From a bacterium (lineage in GTDB: Bacteria > JAHJDO01): DNA of 16,188 nt. The position numbers and the translations under genes were made by a program. This document shows, piece after piece, positions 6,668-13,280 of this stretch (positions are counted from its first letter, which is position 1; every line of letters starts with the position of its first letter). The notes beneath the pieces are model-generated. The model made no database searches. It saw only the letters and a program-made list of their open reading frames with translations, and was not told the DNA's origin. The DNA is taken from contig JAUWOV010000040.1 in assembly GCA_030611945.1 (NCBI GenBank), positions 1 through 16,188 on the forward strand, written 5' to 3'.

Positions 6668-9457
6668 TTACGCTATTTTCTGTGTAAGCTGTAGAATCTC
6701 ATCAATTTCATCCGGTTTAAAAACACCTCTTACACCTTCGGGATGAAGCTGTGTAAACGGCGCTTGAATAAGATCCTTCTTTTCCACAACACCTCGTTGC
6801 AGAACAAACGTCTTAAGCGTTAAAATAAACTGAATCTGCTTCTCTCCAAAAGTATTATGTTTCCTCAAAAACTCATCAAAAGCAATAGATACAGTTTCAG
6901 TAAATGTTGTTATCTCTTCAATGCTGAGAATATGTTTAATAAATTGAATAAACTTAGCGCTCTTATTATCGTAAATTTCTTGCAAGATATATTCCGTAAT
7001 GTGCGGATAATGCTCTTTTAAAATATTAGCTAATTCTTCAATTTCTTCATCTGTAATCTCATCACCCTGAACAATTTTTTGAAGCACCGGATTAGTCTTA
7101 ACAAGCGTACAGATAAATTCTTCAACTTTACGCCTATATTTATCTACAGTCATGCGTTCATGCTGAGGTCCAAATTCGATGGTTTCTTTAACTGTTAGTA
7201 AATCCTGAATGTTCAGTTTTTTCTCAGGTGTTTTTTGAGTCTGACGATATTTCATCAATGGAGCAAGATGTGCGATCATTTCATCAAGGTCATCATCCGA
7301 TGCTGTTATCCAGAAATGGTTTGACTGCACTTTTTCTATCCATTCTCTTTCACGCTCAACTACATTGACTGTCATAGGCAATTCACTCACTTTTTCAATA
7401 ATTATTTCTTTAAGTATTTTATAGCGTTCTTCATCGCCTGTGAGTCTTGCTATTTGAGTTTCTATGCCATCCAGCTCAAAACGCATAGCTTTAAAATCAG
7501 CATCAGATAAAACACGCATAAGCGGGCCGATGTGCATACGTAAGTAATCCAGTTTTTCATCCGTTATGTTTATCCAGAAGTTATCATCAGATACTTTTTT
7601 TATAGATTTTTGACTATCCAAAATAACAACGGAATTTTTTGGTAATGCTGCAATATTCCCTCTTATCTTACCGATTGTTTTCGCTTTAACAGATTCATCT
7701 TTTTTCTGCTCGGAAACATACAGCTTATTTATCCGTGCCTCAAACAGTCTGACTGGAAGTGGACGTGTGCTTTTTGGTTCTTTGCCTTTTGGAGTCATTT
7801 TAAAATATTCGAAATTCTCCCAGCAATCTATAATCAGAAACTTTTCTTTTTCAGGACACCATGATTTTATATTATCAGGATCAAGTATGCGTGTGCCTCG
7901 TCCTATCATCTGCCAGAATTTTGTATAAGAAAATACAGGCTTAGCAAAAACAAGGTTCACAATTTCACGCACATCAATACCCGTATCAAGCATATCCACA
8001 CTAATAGCGATGCGAGGCATATCTTTTGTTTTAAAACGATCAAGAATACCACCTTTACCATGAACACCTTTAACGTCTGAAATAATAACTTCCGAAAGTT
8101 GTCCTTTATATTCAGGATAAAGAGCGTTAAAAACTTCACATAGACGATAAGCATGCTTTTTGGAAATAGCAAAGAATATAGTTTTACCCGGAAGAACACC
8201 GTTTGAGTCTTTGATACATTCTTCCATAAACTCACGCACGATAACGGCGTTTGTACCTTTATTGGTGACTTTCTTTTCTAGTTCTGTTCCTTCAAAATTA
8301 AATTCGTCAGGATCTTCGCCGTCTTGACGCAATCTTTTCTTCTCTGCTTCGGCTATGGTCTCGCTATTAATCCCTTCCTGCTGAAATTTAGTGCGAAGTT
8401 TTAAAACTTCAAAGTCAGATAAATATGGCGGGGTATTATTAATCGCTTCTTCATAAGAATAAGCAAATGTCGGCAAGCCGTTTTCGCAATCAAATAATTG
8501 AAACGTATTGTGATCTATAGCGTCTTTTGGTGTTGCAGTAAGGCCAAGCTGTATAGCGTCAAAATAATCGAATATGTTTTTATACACATTATAAATTGAC
8601 CGATGACTTTCATCGGCAATAATTATGTCAAAATAGTGTGGACTTAATGGACAAACTTCCTGTTGTATCAGATTAAGCATGGTCGGGTAGGTCGTGCAGT
8701 AAATACGCCTATCAGGCGCAAATTTTACTTCACCTGTTTTAGGCCAGACAGGGGAATTAGGAAGATACTCTTTAAATGTTTCTAATGCCTGTTCTCTTAA
8801 AGCAATACGATCAACAAGGAATAAAACTTTTTGAGTCCAGTTAGACCGCATCATAACATCTAAAAGCCCCATACAAGTTCGTGTTTTGCCAGTACCTGTT
8901 GCCATAATCAAAAGAAATTTGCGATGCTTCTTTTCTACACGTTCCAACACCGAACGAATTGCCTGAATTTGATATGGTCGTCCAGCAATTGATGTGTTGA
9001 TAAGTTCGCTTGAAAGAACTTTGCAATTTTTCCGTAAAAACTGCATACGTTCAAGATCAGCTATTGTTGGAAACCCAAAGACTTTACGTGGCGGGTAACG
9101 TTCGCTATCCCAGAAAAAAATATCATATCCATTTGTATAAAAAATAAACGGCGTAGGGCCGCCATTACTTTTTTGAATTTTTTCAGCGTAATTGCGAGCT
9201 TGCTCTTTACCGACTTCGGCATCAACTGAAGTTTTTTTTGCTTCCACAACAGCAATAAGTTTGCTATTCCTACCCAGAAGAGCATAATCAGCAAAAAGAT
9301 GACCTTGATATGGAGTTTTAGGCTCGCTAATACCCAATGGCAGACCAACCCATATATCAAGTTCTTGAGTTACTTGCGAAGGATTATGAACATTCCAGCC
9401 TGAGACTTTTAATCTCCTGTCAATGATCTCTCTTCTTGTCTGTGCTTCGTTTTGCAT
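6668..9457 (-). CDS. hsdR: Type I restriction enzyme motor/nuclease subunit HsdR (EcoEI-like)
   Basis: 929 aa; ATP-driven translocase and endonuclease of the type I complex. The N-terminal PD-(D/E)xK nuclease is complete: D57 (FADYAL), E72-x-K74 (VVEAKK) and the QxxxY motif Q86/Y90. The SF2 helicase motor follows: Walker A ATGTGKT (186-192), DESH (282-285), TATP (307-310), and further on SVDMLDTGIDV and QMIGRGTRI. The C-terminal roughly 300 residues form a charged helical domain, as in EcoEI-type R subunits, for contact with HsdM/S. It is first in the hsd operon. An in-frame TAG at 9466-9464 makes ATG 9457 the earliest possible ATG start. Only AGAGA precedes the ATG, and TATAAT lies 8 nt upstream of it. 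No truncation or lost catalytic residue is visible. Confidence 0.96.
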   Translation of the reverse strand: MQNEAQTRREIIDRRLKVSGWNVHNPSQVTQELDIWVGLPLGISEPKTPYQGHLFADYALLGRNSKLIAVVEAKKTSVDAEVGKEQARNYAEKIQKSNGGPTPFIFYTNGYDIFFWDSERYPPRKVFGFPTIADLERMQFLRKNCKVLSSELINTSIAGRPYQIQAIRSVLERVEKKHRKFLLIMATGTGKTRTCMGLLDVMMRSNWTQKVLFLVDRIALREQALETFKEYLPNSPVWPKTGEVKFAPDRRIYCTTYPTMLNLIQQEVCPLSPHYFDIIIADESHRSIYNVYKNIFDYFDAIQLGLTATPKDAIDHNTFQLFDCENGLPTFAYSYEEAINNTPPYLSDFEVLKLRTKFQQEGINSETIAEAEKKRLRQDGEDPDEFNFEGTELEKKVTNKGTNAVIVREFMEECIKDSNGVLPGKTIFFAISKKHAYRLCEVFNALYPEYKGQLSEVIISDVKGVHGKGGILDRFKTKDMPRIAISVDMLDTGIDVREIVNLVFAKPVFSYTKFWQMIGRGTRILDPDNIKSWCPEKEKFLIIDCWENFEYFKMTPKGKEPKSTRPLPVRLFEARINKLYVSEQKKDESVKAKTIGKIRGNIAALPKNSVVILDSQKSIKKVSDDNFWINITDEKLDYLRMHIGPLMRVLSDADFKAMRFELDGIETQIARLTGDEERYKILKEIIIEKVSELPMTVNVVEREREWIEKVQSNHFWITASDDDLDEMIAHLAPLMKYRQTQKTPEKKLNIQDLLTVKETIEFGPQHERMTVDKYRRKVEEFICTLVKTNPVLQKIVQGDEITDEEIEELANILKEHYPHITEYILQEIYDNKSAKFIQFIKHILSIEEITTFTETVSIAFDEFLRKHNTFGEKQIQFILTLKTFVLQRGVVEKKDLIQAPFTQLHPEGVRGVFKPDEIDEILQLTQKIA

Positions 9458-9465
9458 GATTCTCT

Positions 9466-9471
9466 ATTATA
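9466..9471 (-). promoter_or_regulatory. Candidate -10 box of the hsd operon
   Basis: A perfect TATAAT on the minus strand lies 8 nt before the hsdR ATG. At a 17-bp spacing the -35 region reads TTTATG, a poor match. If used, transcription would start within about 2-3 nt of the start codon, giving a nearly leaderless mRNA. Confidence 0.45.
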
Positions 9472-9491
9472 CTCCCCCATCCCAAATTCAT

Positions 9492-9521
9492 AAAGAAAAA
9501 AGGGCACAGCACGCTGTGCCC
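9492..9521 (-). terminator. Probable intrinsic terminator of the hydrogenase operon
   Basis: In the minus direction, GGGCACAGCGTGCTGTGCCC (plus 9502-9521) forms a 9-bp G+C-rich stem and is directly followed by TTTTTTCTTT. It lies downstream of hydA and the satP remnant and upstream of hsdR, where an operon end is expected. The stem is at the same time the palindrome of a REP-like repeat. Confidence 0.75.
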
Positions 9522-9526
9522 CTACA
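9502..9526 (-). repeat. REP-like palindrome with TGTAG foot, right copy
   Basis: On the minus strand TGTAG is followed by GGGCACAGCGTGCTGTGCCC. It is identical to the left copy at 2206-2230 except for one G-C pair of the stem replaced by A-T on both arms, so pairing is kept. Its orientation is opposite to the left copy. Confidence 0.7.
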
Positions 9527-9535
9527 AAAGCAAAG

Positions 9536-9560
9536 GGCGGAGACAAGCTCCGCCACTACA
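9536..9560 (-). repeat. Second TGTAG-footed palindrome right of the R-M block
   Basis: On the minus strand TGTAGT is followed by GGCGGAG-CTTGT-CTCCGCC, a 7-bp stem with a 5-nt loop. It has the same foot and orientation as the neighbouring element at 9502-9526, about 10 bp away, so the two form a tandem pair. Confidence 0.6.
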
Positions 9561-9627
9561 ATACAAAATTCAGCAACCGGTTTATCATCAGGATTCAATC
9601 TTTTTCCGGCAACAACATCATTCCCTT

Positions 9628-9738
9628 TTATAAGCTGGATAAGTTAAGCACTGTAGTCATTCCAAAGCCCATCAAACCGAGTGGGGCAGGATTAGATGTA
9701 GTATCCTCCTGTCTGGTTATTCGTATTTCTTTTTCCAT
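9628..9738 (-). pseudogene. satP: N-terminal remnant of a SatP/YaaH (GPR1/FUN34) acetate transporter
   Basis: Found by hand in the gap between hydA and hsdR. From ATG 9738-9736 it encodes 36 residues and a TAA. Residues NPAPLGLMGFGMTTVLNL match the signature of the GPR1/FUN34/YaaH family (N-P-[AV]-P-L-G-L-x-x-F followed by GMTT), which moves acetate and succinate across the cytoplasmic membrane. Intact members have about 180-210 aa with six membrane helices; here the sequence breaks off just after the signature, within the first helix. The ATG follows the hydA TAA without a gap (TAAATG), and AAGGA sits 7 nt upstream inside the hydA end, so the remnant is probably still translated. I do not find the rest of the gene in the window; REP-like palindromes start about 70 nt downstream. 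The reading after the stop is unrelated to SatP. Confidence 0.8.
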
Positions 9739-11517
9739 TTATATTCCTTCTTTTTTGTTTGTATAAGTTGTATGCAGAAGATGATGGGATTTTCCCCCGA
9801 GTGGTTTCTCAAGAAATTCTTCATATATCTGCTTTATTGCTGGATTTTCGTGAGATTTTCTGAGTTTTCTGCCTTCATCCTCTTTGTATATTGCGTTTAT
9901 CCTTGCCTGTCTTACTTCGTCAGTCGTCATTCTTGGCTGTCCGCCTCCACCGATACAGCCTCCGGGACATGCCATGATCTCTATGAAGTGATAGGATTTT
10001 TTGCCGCTTTTTATTGATTCTATTAGTTTCTTTGCATTTCCAAGACCATGAGCAACAGCAACATTTAACGTAACGCCTTCAAGAAATCTCCAATCCTTCG
10101 TTGTGCCTTCTATCTTGAGAGAGGCTTCCTTTACTCCTTTTAAGCCTTCAACAGGCGCAATACGCAATCCTTTAAACGGTAGCTCTTTCCCTGTAACAAT
10201 TTCATACGCTGTCCTGAGAGCGGCTTCCATAACTCCGCCGGTATTTGCGAATATATCTGCAGCGCCTGTTGATATGCCTAGAGGCGCATCCATTTCCTCA
10301 TCAGGAAGATTCACAAAGTCTATGCCAGCCTGTTTGATAAATTTACCTAATTCTCTTGTTGTCAGCACATAATCAACGTCCTTAACTCCGCTGTCGTTCA
10401 TCTCATCTCTATTGCATTCAAATTTCTTGGCAGTGCACGGCATGATAGATACCACTACTATATCCTCTTTTTTCTTGCTAATTTTGTCGGCATAGTATGT
10501 TTTTGCAACAGCTCCGAACATCTGCTGAGGAGACTTGCAAGTAGATACATTGGGAATTAGTTCAGGATAAAAGCTCTCCATATAATTTATCCATCCTGGC
10601 GAACATGAGGTAAACATTGGCAAAGCTACATTTTTATCTTTATCAACAAGCGCCTTCTTCAATCTCGTAAGAAGCTCCGTCCCTTCTTCCATAATAGTTA
10701 AATCAGCAGTAAAGTTAGTGTCAAACACCTTGTCAAATCCAAGTCTTTTGAGAGCTGCAGTCATCTTTCCTTTGATCAAAGTACCCGGTTCTAAATCAAA
10801 GCATTCTCCCAAAGCGGCACGGATTGCAGGAGCAGTCTGAACAACCACAAACTTGTTTGGGTCGTCAATAGCTTCCCATACCCTGTCAATATCATCTTTT
10901 TCGCTTATTGCCCCAACAGGACAAACCGCAGCGCACTGTCCGCACTGAACACAAACAGCCTCTGCAAGCGTATCAAACTGTCCGGGAGCGATAATCGTAT
11001 CAAATCCTCGCGCTCTTGGAGCTAATGTATCTACCCCCTGAACCTCATGGCATACACTGACGCATCTTCTGCAAAGAATGCATTTATTAGGATCTCTGAT
11101 GATGCCGGGAGTGCTTTCATCCAGAGGCATTCTCTCTCTTACTGGTGGGAATCTAACTTCCTTAATACCATATTCATCCGCCAGCTTTTGAAGTTCGCAG
11201 CTCTGATTGCGATCACAGGTATTGCATTCCCATGGATGATCGCTTAAAAGCAGCTCCAATATTATCTTTCTGGCATCACGCACCTTTTTTGTGTTGGTAT
11301 AAATCTTCATGCCTTCGGAAACCTTTGTTACACATGAGGGCTGAAGCGCTTTAATTCCTTCCACTTCCACAATACACATTCTGCATGATCCGGGGCTCTG
11401 AAGACCATCCAGATAACATAAAGTTGGTATCTTTATTCCAATCTTTTTAGCAGCATCCAGAATCGTTGTATCTTCTGACACTTCCACTTGGGTATTATTT
11501 ACTGTAATGTTCAGCAT
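9739..11517 (-). CDS. hydA: [FeFe]-hydrogenase catalytic subunit HydA (NAD(P)-linked, bifurcating type)
   Basis: 592 aa. Reversible H2 formation in a soluble multi-subunit complex. Domains in order: a [2Fe-2S] ferredoxin with C34, C45, C48, C62; a His-ligated [4Fe-4S] site H94/C98/C101/C107; two [4Fe-4S] clusters (C146, C149, C152, C156 and C189, C192, C195, C199); then the H-cluster domain with L1 TSCSPGW (303-309), L2 MPCTAKKFE (359-367) and L3 MACPGGCIGGGGQP (515-528, ligands C517 and C521). The C-terminal small-subunit-like part holds RKSHENPAI and LLHTTY. The layout matches HndD/HydA of trimeric or tetrameric NAD(P)-linked hydrogenases, though it lacks an extra C-terminal [2Fe-2S] domain. 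L1 has Ser306 where the best-known enzymes have a second Cys. AAGGAG lies 9 nt before the ATG, and the gene overlaps hydB by 7 nt. The maturases HydE, HydF and HydG are not in the window. Confidence 0.96.
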   Translation of the reverse strand: MLNITVNNTQVEVSEDTTILDAAKKIGIKIPTLCYLDGLQSPGSCRMCIVEVEGIKALQPSCVTKVSEGMKIYTNTKKVRDARKIILELLLSDHPWECNTCDRNQSCELQKLADEYGIKEVRFPPVRERMPLDESTPGIIRDPNKCILCRRCVSVCHEVQGVDTLAPRARGFDTIIAPGQFDTLAEAVCVQCGQCAAVCPVGAISEKDDIDRVWEAIDDPNKFVVVQTAPAIRAALGECFDLEPGTLIKGKMTAALKRLGFDKVFDTNFTADLTIMEEGTELLTRLKKALVDKDKNVALPMFTSCSPGWINYMESFYPELIPNVSTCKSPQQMFGAVAKTYYADKISKKKEDIVVVSIMPCTAKKFECNRDEMNDSGVKDVDYVLTTRELGKFIKQAGIDFVNLPDEEMDAPLGISTGAADIFANTGGVMEAALRTAYEIVTGKELPFKGLRIAPVEGLKGVKEASLKIEGTTKDWRFLEGVTLNVAVAHGLGNAKKLIESIKSGKKSYHFIEIMACPGGCIGGGGQPRMTTDEVRQARINAIYKEDEGRKLRKSHENPAIKQIYEEFLEKPLGGKSHHLLHTTYTNKKEGI

Positions 11518-12812
11518 ATTTTTTGTCTCCTTATGATAGGATTTTCTCTGGTTATAGGTTCATGCTTTTTATCAGGGTTTACTCCTCGGGCAAGTTCCTC
11601 TCCAAAATACTTCAAAGCAGAAAGAACAGGCGAGGCAACAGACTGTCCCATAGGACAAAAAGCTGTAAGTTTAAGTTTCTCAGCCAGCTCTTTTATAGTT
11701 TTAAGTTCATCAAAATAGGCTTCCTTCTTTTTCAAGCGTTTGAAAGCATTATACATCTGTTTTGTGCCAATTCTGCATACGGAACATTTTCCGCATGACT
11801 CATGAACAAAGAATTTCATGCAGCAAGTCAGGAAATCCGCAATTGAAATTATATCGTTCATAATCAATATTGCGCCGGAACCCAGATTATGTCCCAGTTT
11901 CTGAAGTTCTTGATATTCAAGCGGCGCATCCAGAAGCTTTGAAGAAAAAATATCGCCGGCAGTTCCTCCTATTTGAGCCATTTTGAATTTTCCGGAAGAC
12001 ATACCTCCTGCATAATCATAAATAATCTCTCTAAGAGTGATTCCCATAGGAACTTCAATTAGTCCTGGACGCTTTATATGCCCCAATATGGTATAGACCT
12101 TAGTTCCCGGAGTGCTTTCGGTTCCAATCTTTTTAAACCACTCGAAGCCATTTAATATAATAGGCGCAATATTAGCAAAGGTTTCTACATTATTTACGTT
12201 TGTCGGCTTGGATAAAAATCCTGATTCAGCAGGGAATGGCGGTTTAAGCCTTGGTTCGCCCCTTAATCCTTCCATTGAATTCAGCAACGCCGTTTCTTCG
12301 CCGCAAACATAAGAACCTGCTCCAATCTTAATCTTTACATTAAAATCAAAGTCCGTATCAAAAATATTCTTGCCTAAAAGCCCCAATTTTTCAGCGTCTT
12401 TTATAGCTTTTGTTAATCTTTGAATAGAGAGCTGGTACTCTCCGCGAATATAAATATAAGCAGTATTAGCTCCTATTGCGTATCCACAAAGCGCCATGCC
12501 TTCCAGAATCTTATGAGGATCTCCCTCCATAATCAAGCGATCCTTAAAAGTGCCTGGCTCTCCCTCATCAGCATTGCAGATAATATATTTTGGACTTTCT
12601 TTCGCTGCTCTGGCAAATGACCATTTCAAACCTGTTGGAAATCCTGCGCCTCCCCTTCCTACAAGTTTGGAATCCTTTACTATCTTAATAATATCTTCCG
12701 GTGTTTTTTTCTCCAGAGCTATGCCTAACGCTTCGTATCCGTCTGCTCCAATATATTCCTCAATATCTTCAGGATTAATCTTTCCACAGTTCTCAAGAAC
12801 AATTCTGCTCAT
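11511..12812 (-). CDS. hydB: HydB/NuoF-like NADH-binding flavoprotein, core-only form
   Basis: 433 aa. The NuoF core shows the FMN/NADH site GRGGAGFPTGLKW (52-64), NADEGEPGTFKDR (80-92), GAGSYVCGEETAL (164-176), the SLBB-type segment and an N3-type [4Fe-4S] site ESCGKCSVC with C340, C343, C346 and C386. It should exchange electrons between NAD(P)H, FMN and the Fe-S chain of HydA/HydC. Unlike typical HydB (about 600 aa), it lacks both the N-terminal thioredoxin-like [2Fe-2S] domain and the C-terminal 2x[4Fe-4S] ferredoxin domain; it ends soon after the core with a basic tail. It is clearly a paralogue of the NuoF part of the fusion protein two genes upstream (for example NCGKINPEDIEEYIGADGYEAL versus NCGIINPLDIEEYIAADGYMAL). 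It lies 3 nt after hydC and overlaps hydA by 7 nt, with AAAGGAAA as ribosome binding site. Confidence 0.93.
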   Translation of the reverse strand: MSRIVLENCGKINPEDIEEYIGADGYEALGIALEKKTPEDIIKIVKDSKLVGRGGAGFPTGLKWSFARAAKESPKYIICNADEGEPGTFKDRLIMEGDPHKILEGMALCGYAIGANTAYIYIRGEYQLSIQRLTKAIKDAEKLGLLGKNIFDTDFDFNVKIKIGAGSYVCGEETALLNSMEGLRGEPRLKPPFPAESGFLSKPTNVNNVETFANIAPIILNGFEWFKKIGTESTPGTKVYTILGHIKRPGLIEVPMGITLREIIYDYAGGMSSGKFKMAQIGGTAGDIFSSKLLDAPLEYQELQKLGHNLGSGAILIMNDIISIADFLTCCMKFFVHESCGKCSVCRIGTKQMYNAFKRLKKKEAYFDELKTIKELAEKLKLTAFCPMGQSVASPVLSALKYFGEELARGVNPDKKHEPITRENPIIRRQKIC

Positions 12813-12815
12813 AAA

Positions 12816-13280
12816 TTATTTCCTTTCCCTTTCTTGAATTTGGTCCAATATTTTGCATATTTTTTTTTCGTTTAAATTTCCGTAGGCTTCGTCATTGATC
12901 ATCATAGCAGGAGCAACTCCGCAAATTCCAAGACAACTTGTTCCCTCTAATGTAAAAAGACCATCGTCAGTTGTCTCTCCAACCTTAATTCCTAATTTTG
13001 ACTCTATCGCTTCAAAAATAGTTTGCGCGCCTAGAATATGGCATGGTGGACTCTCACAAACTCTGATTATATATTTACCGCGCGGAGTAAAACTAAACAT
13101 AGTGTAGAAAGAAGCTGTTCCCTTAATTCCAGATACAGGGATGTCCATTTCTTTACTTAACTCATAGATAGCCTCTTTACAAATATAGTTATTCGGATTT
13201 TGATTTTGAACATCATGCAATATCTGCAACAAATTCTCTCTTTTATTTCCGTATTTTTTAACAATTTCTTTTGTTGTCAT
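12816..13280 (-). CDS. hydC: HydC/NuoE-like [2Fe-2S] subunit of the hydrogenase complex
   Basis: 154 aa, normal for NuoE/HydC. An N-terminal helical bundle (about 1-65, with NLLQILHDVQNQNPNNYICKEAI and GTASFYTMF) is followed by a thioredoxin-like [2Fe-2S] domain with ligands C75 and C80 (VCESPPCHILG) and C116 and C120 (TSCLGICGVAP), the normal spacing. In HydABC it carries electrons next to the FMN of HydB. The ATG overlaps the TGA of the upstream fusion gene by 4 nt and has a strong ribosome binding site (GGAGAGG). The stop is 3 nt before hydB. It could serve either of the two NuoF proteins encoded on each side of it. Confidence 0.95.
   Translation of the reverse strand: MTTKEIVKKYGNKRENLLQILHDVQNQNPNNYICKEAIYELSKEMDIPVSGIKGTASFYTMFSFTPRGKYIIRVCESPPCHILGAQTIFEAIESKLGIKVGETTDDGLFTLEGTSCLGICGVAPAMMINDEAYGNLNEKKICKILDQIQERERK

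Noticed and set aside
2001-9600. Integrase- or transposase-driven genomic island with att sites
   Set aside because: No integrase, transposase, tRNA gene or long direct repeat is present. Only short REP-like palindromes flank the block.
9423-9647. 74-codon plus-strand reading frame across the hsdR start and the intergenic repeats
   Set aside because: Its sequence is made of the hsdR antisense strand and repeat palindromes; no protein family features are visible.
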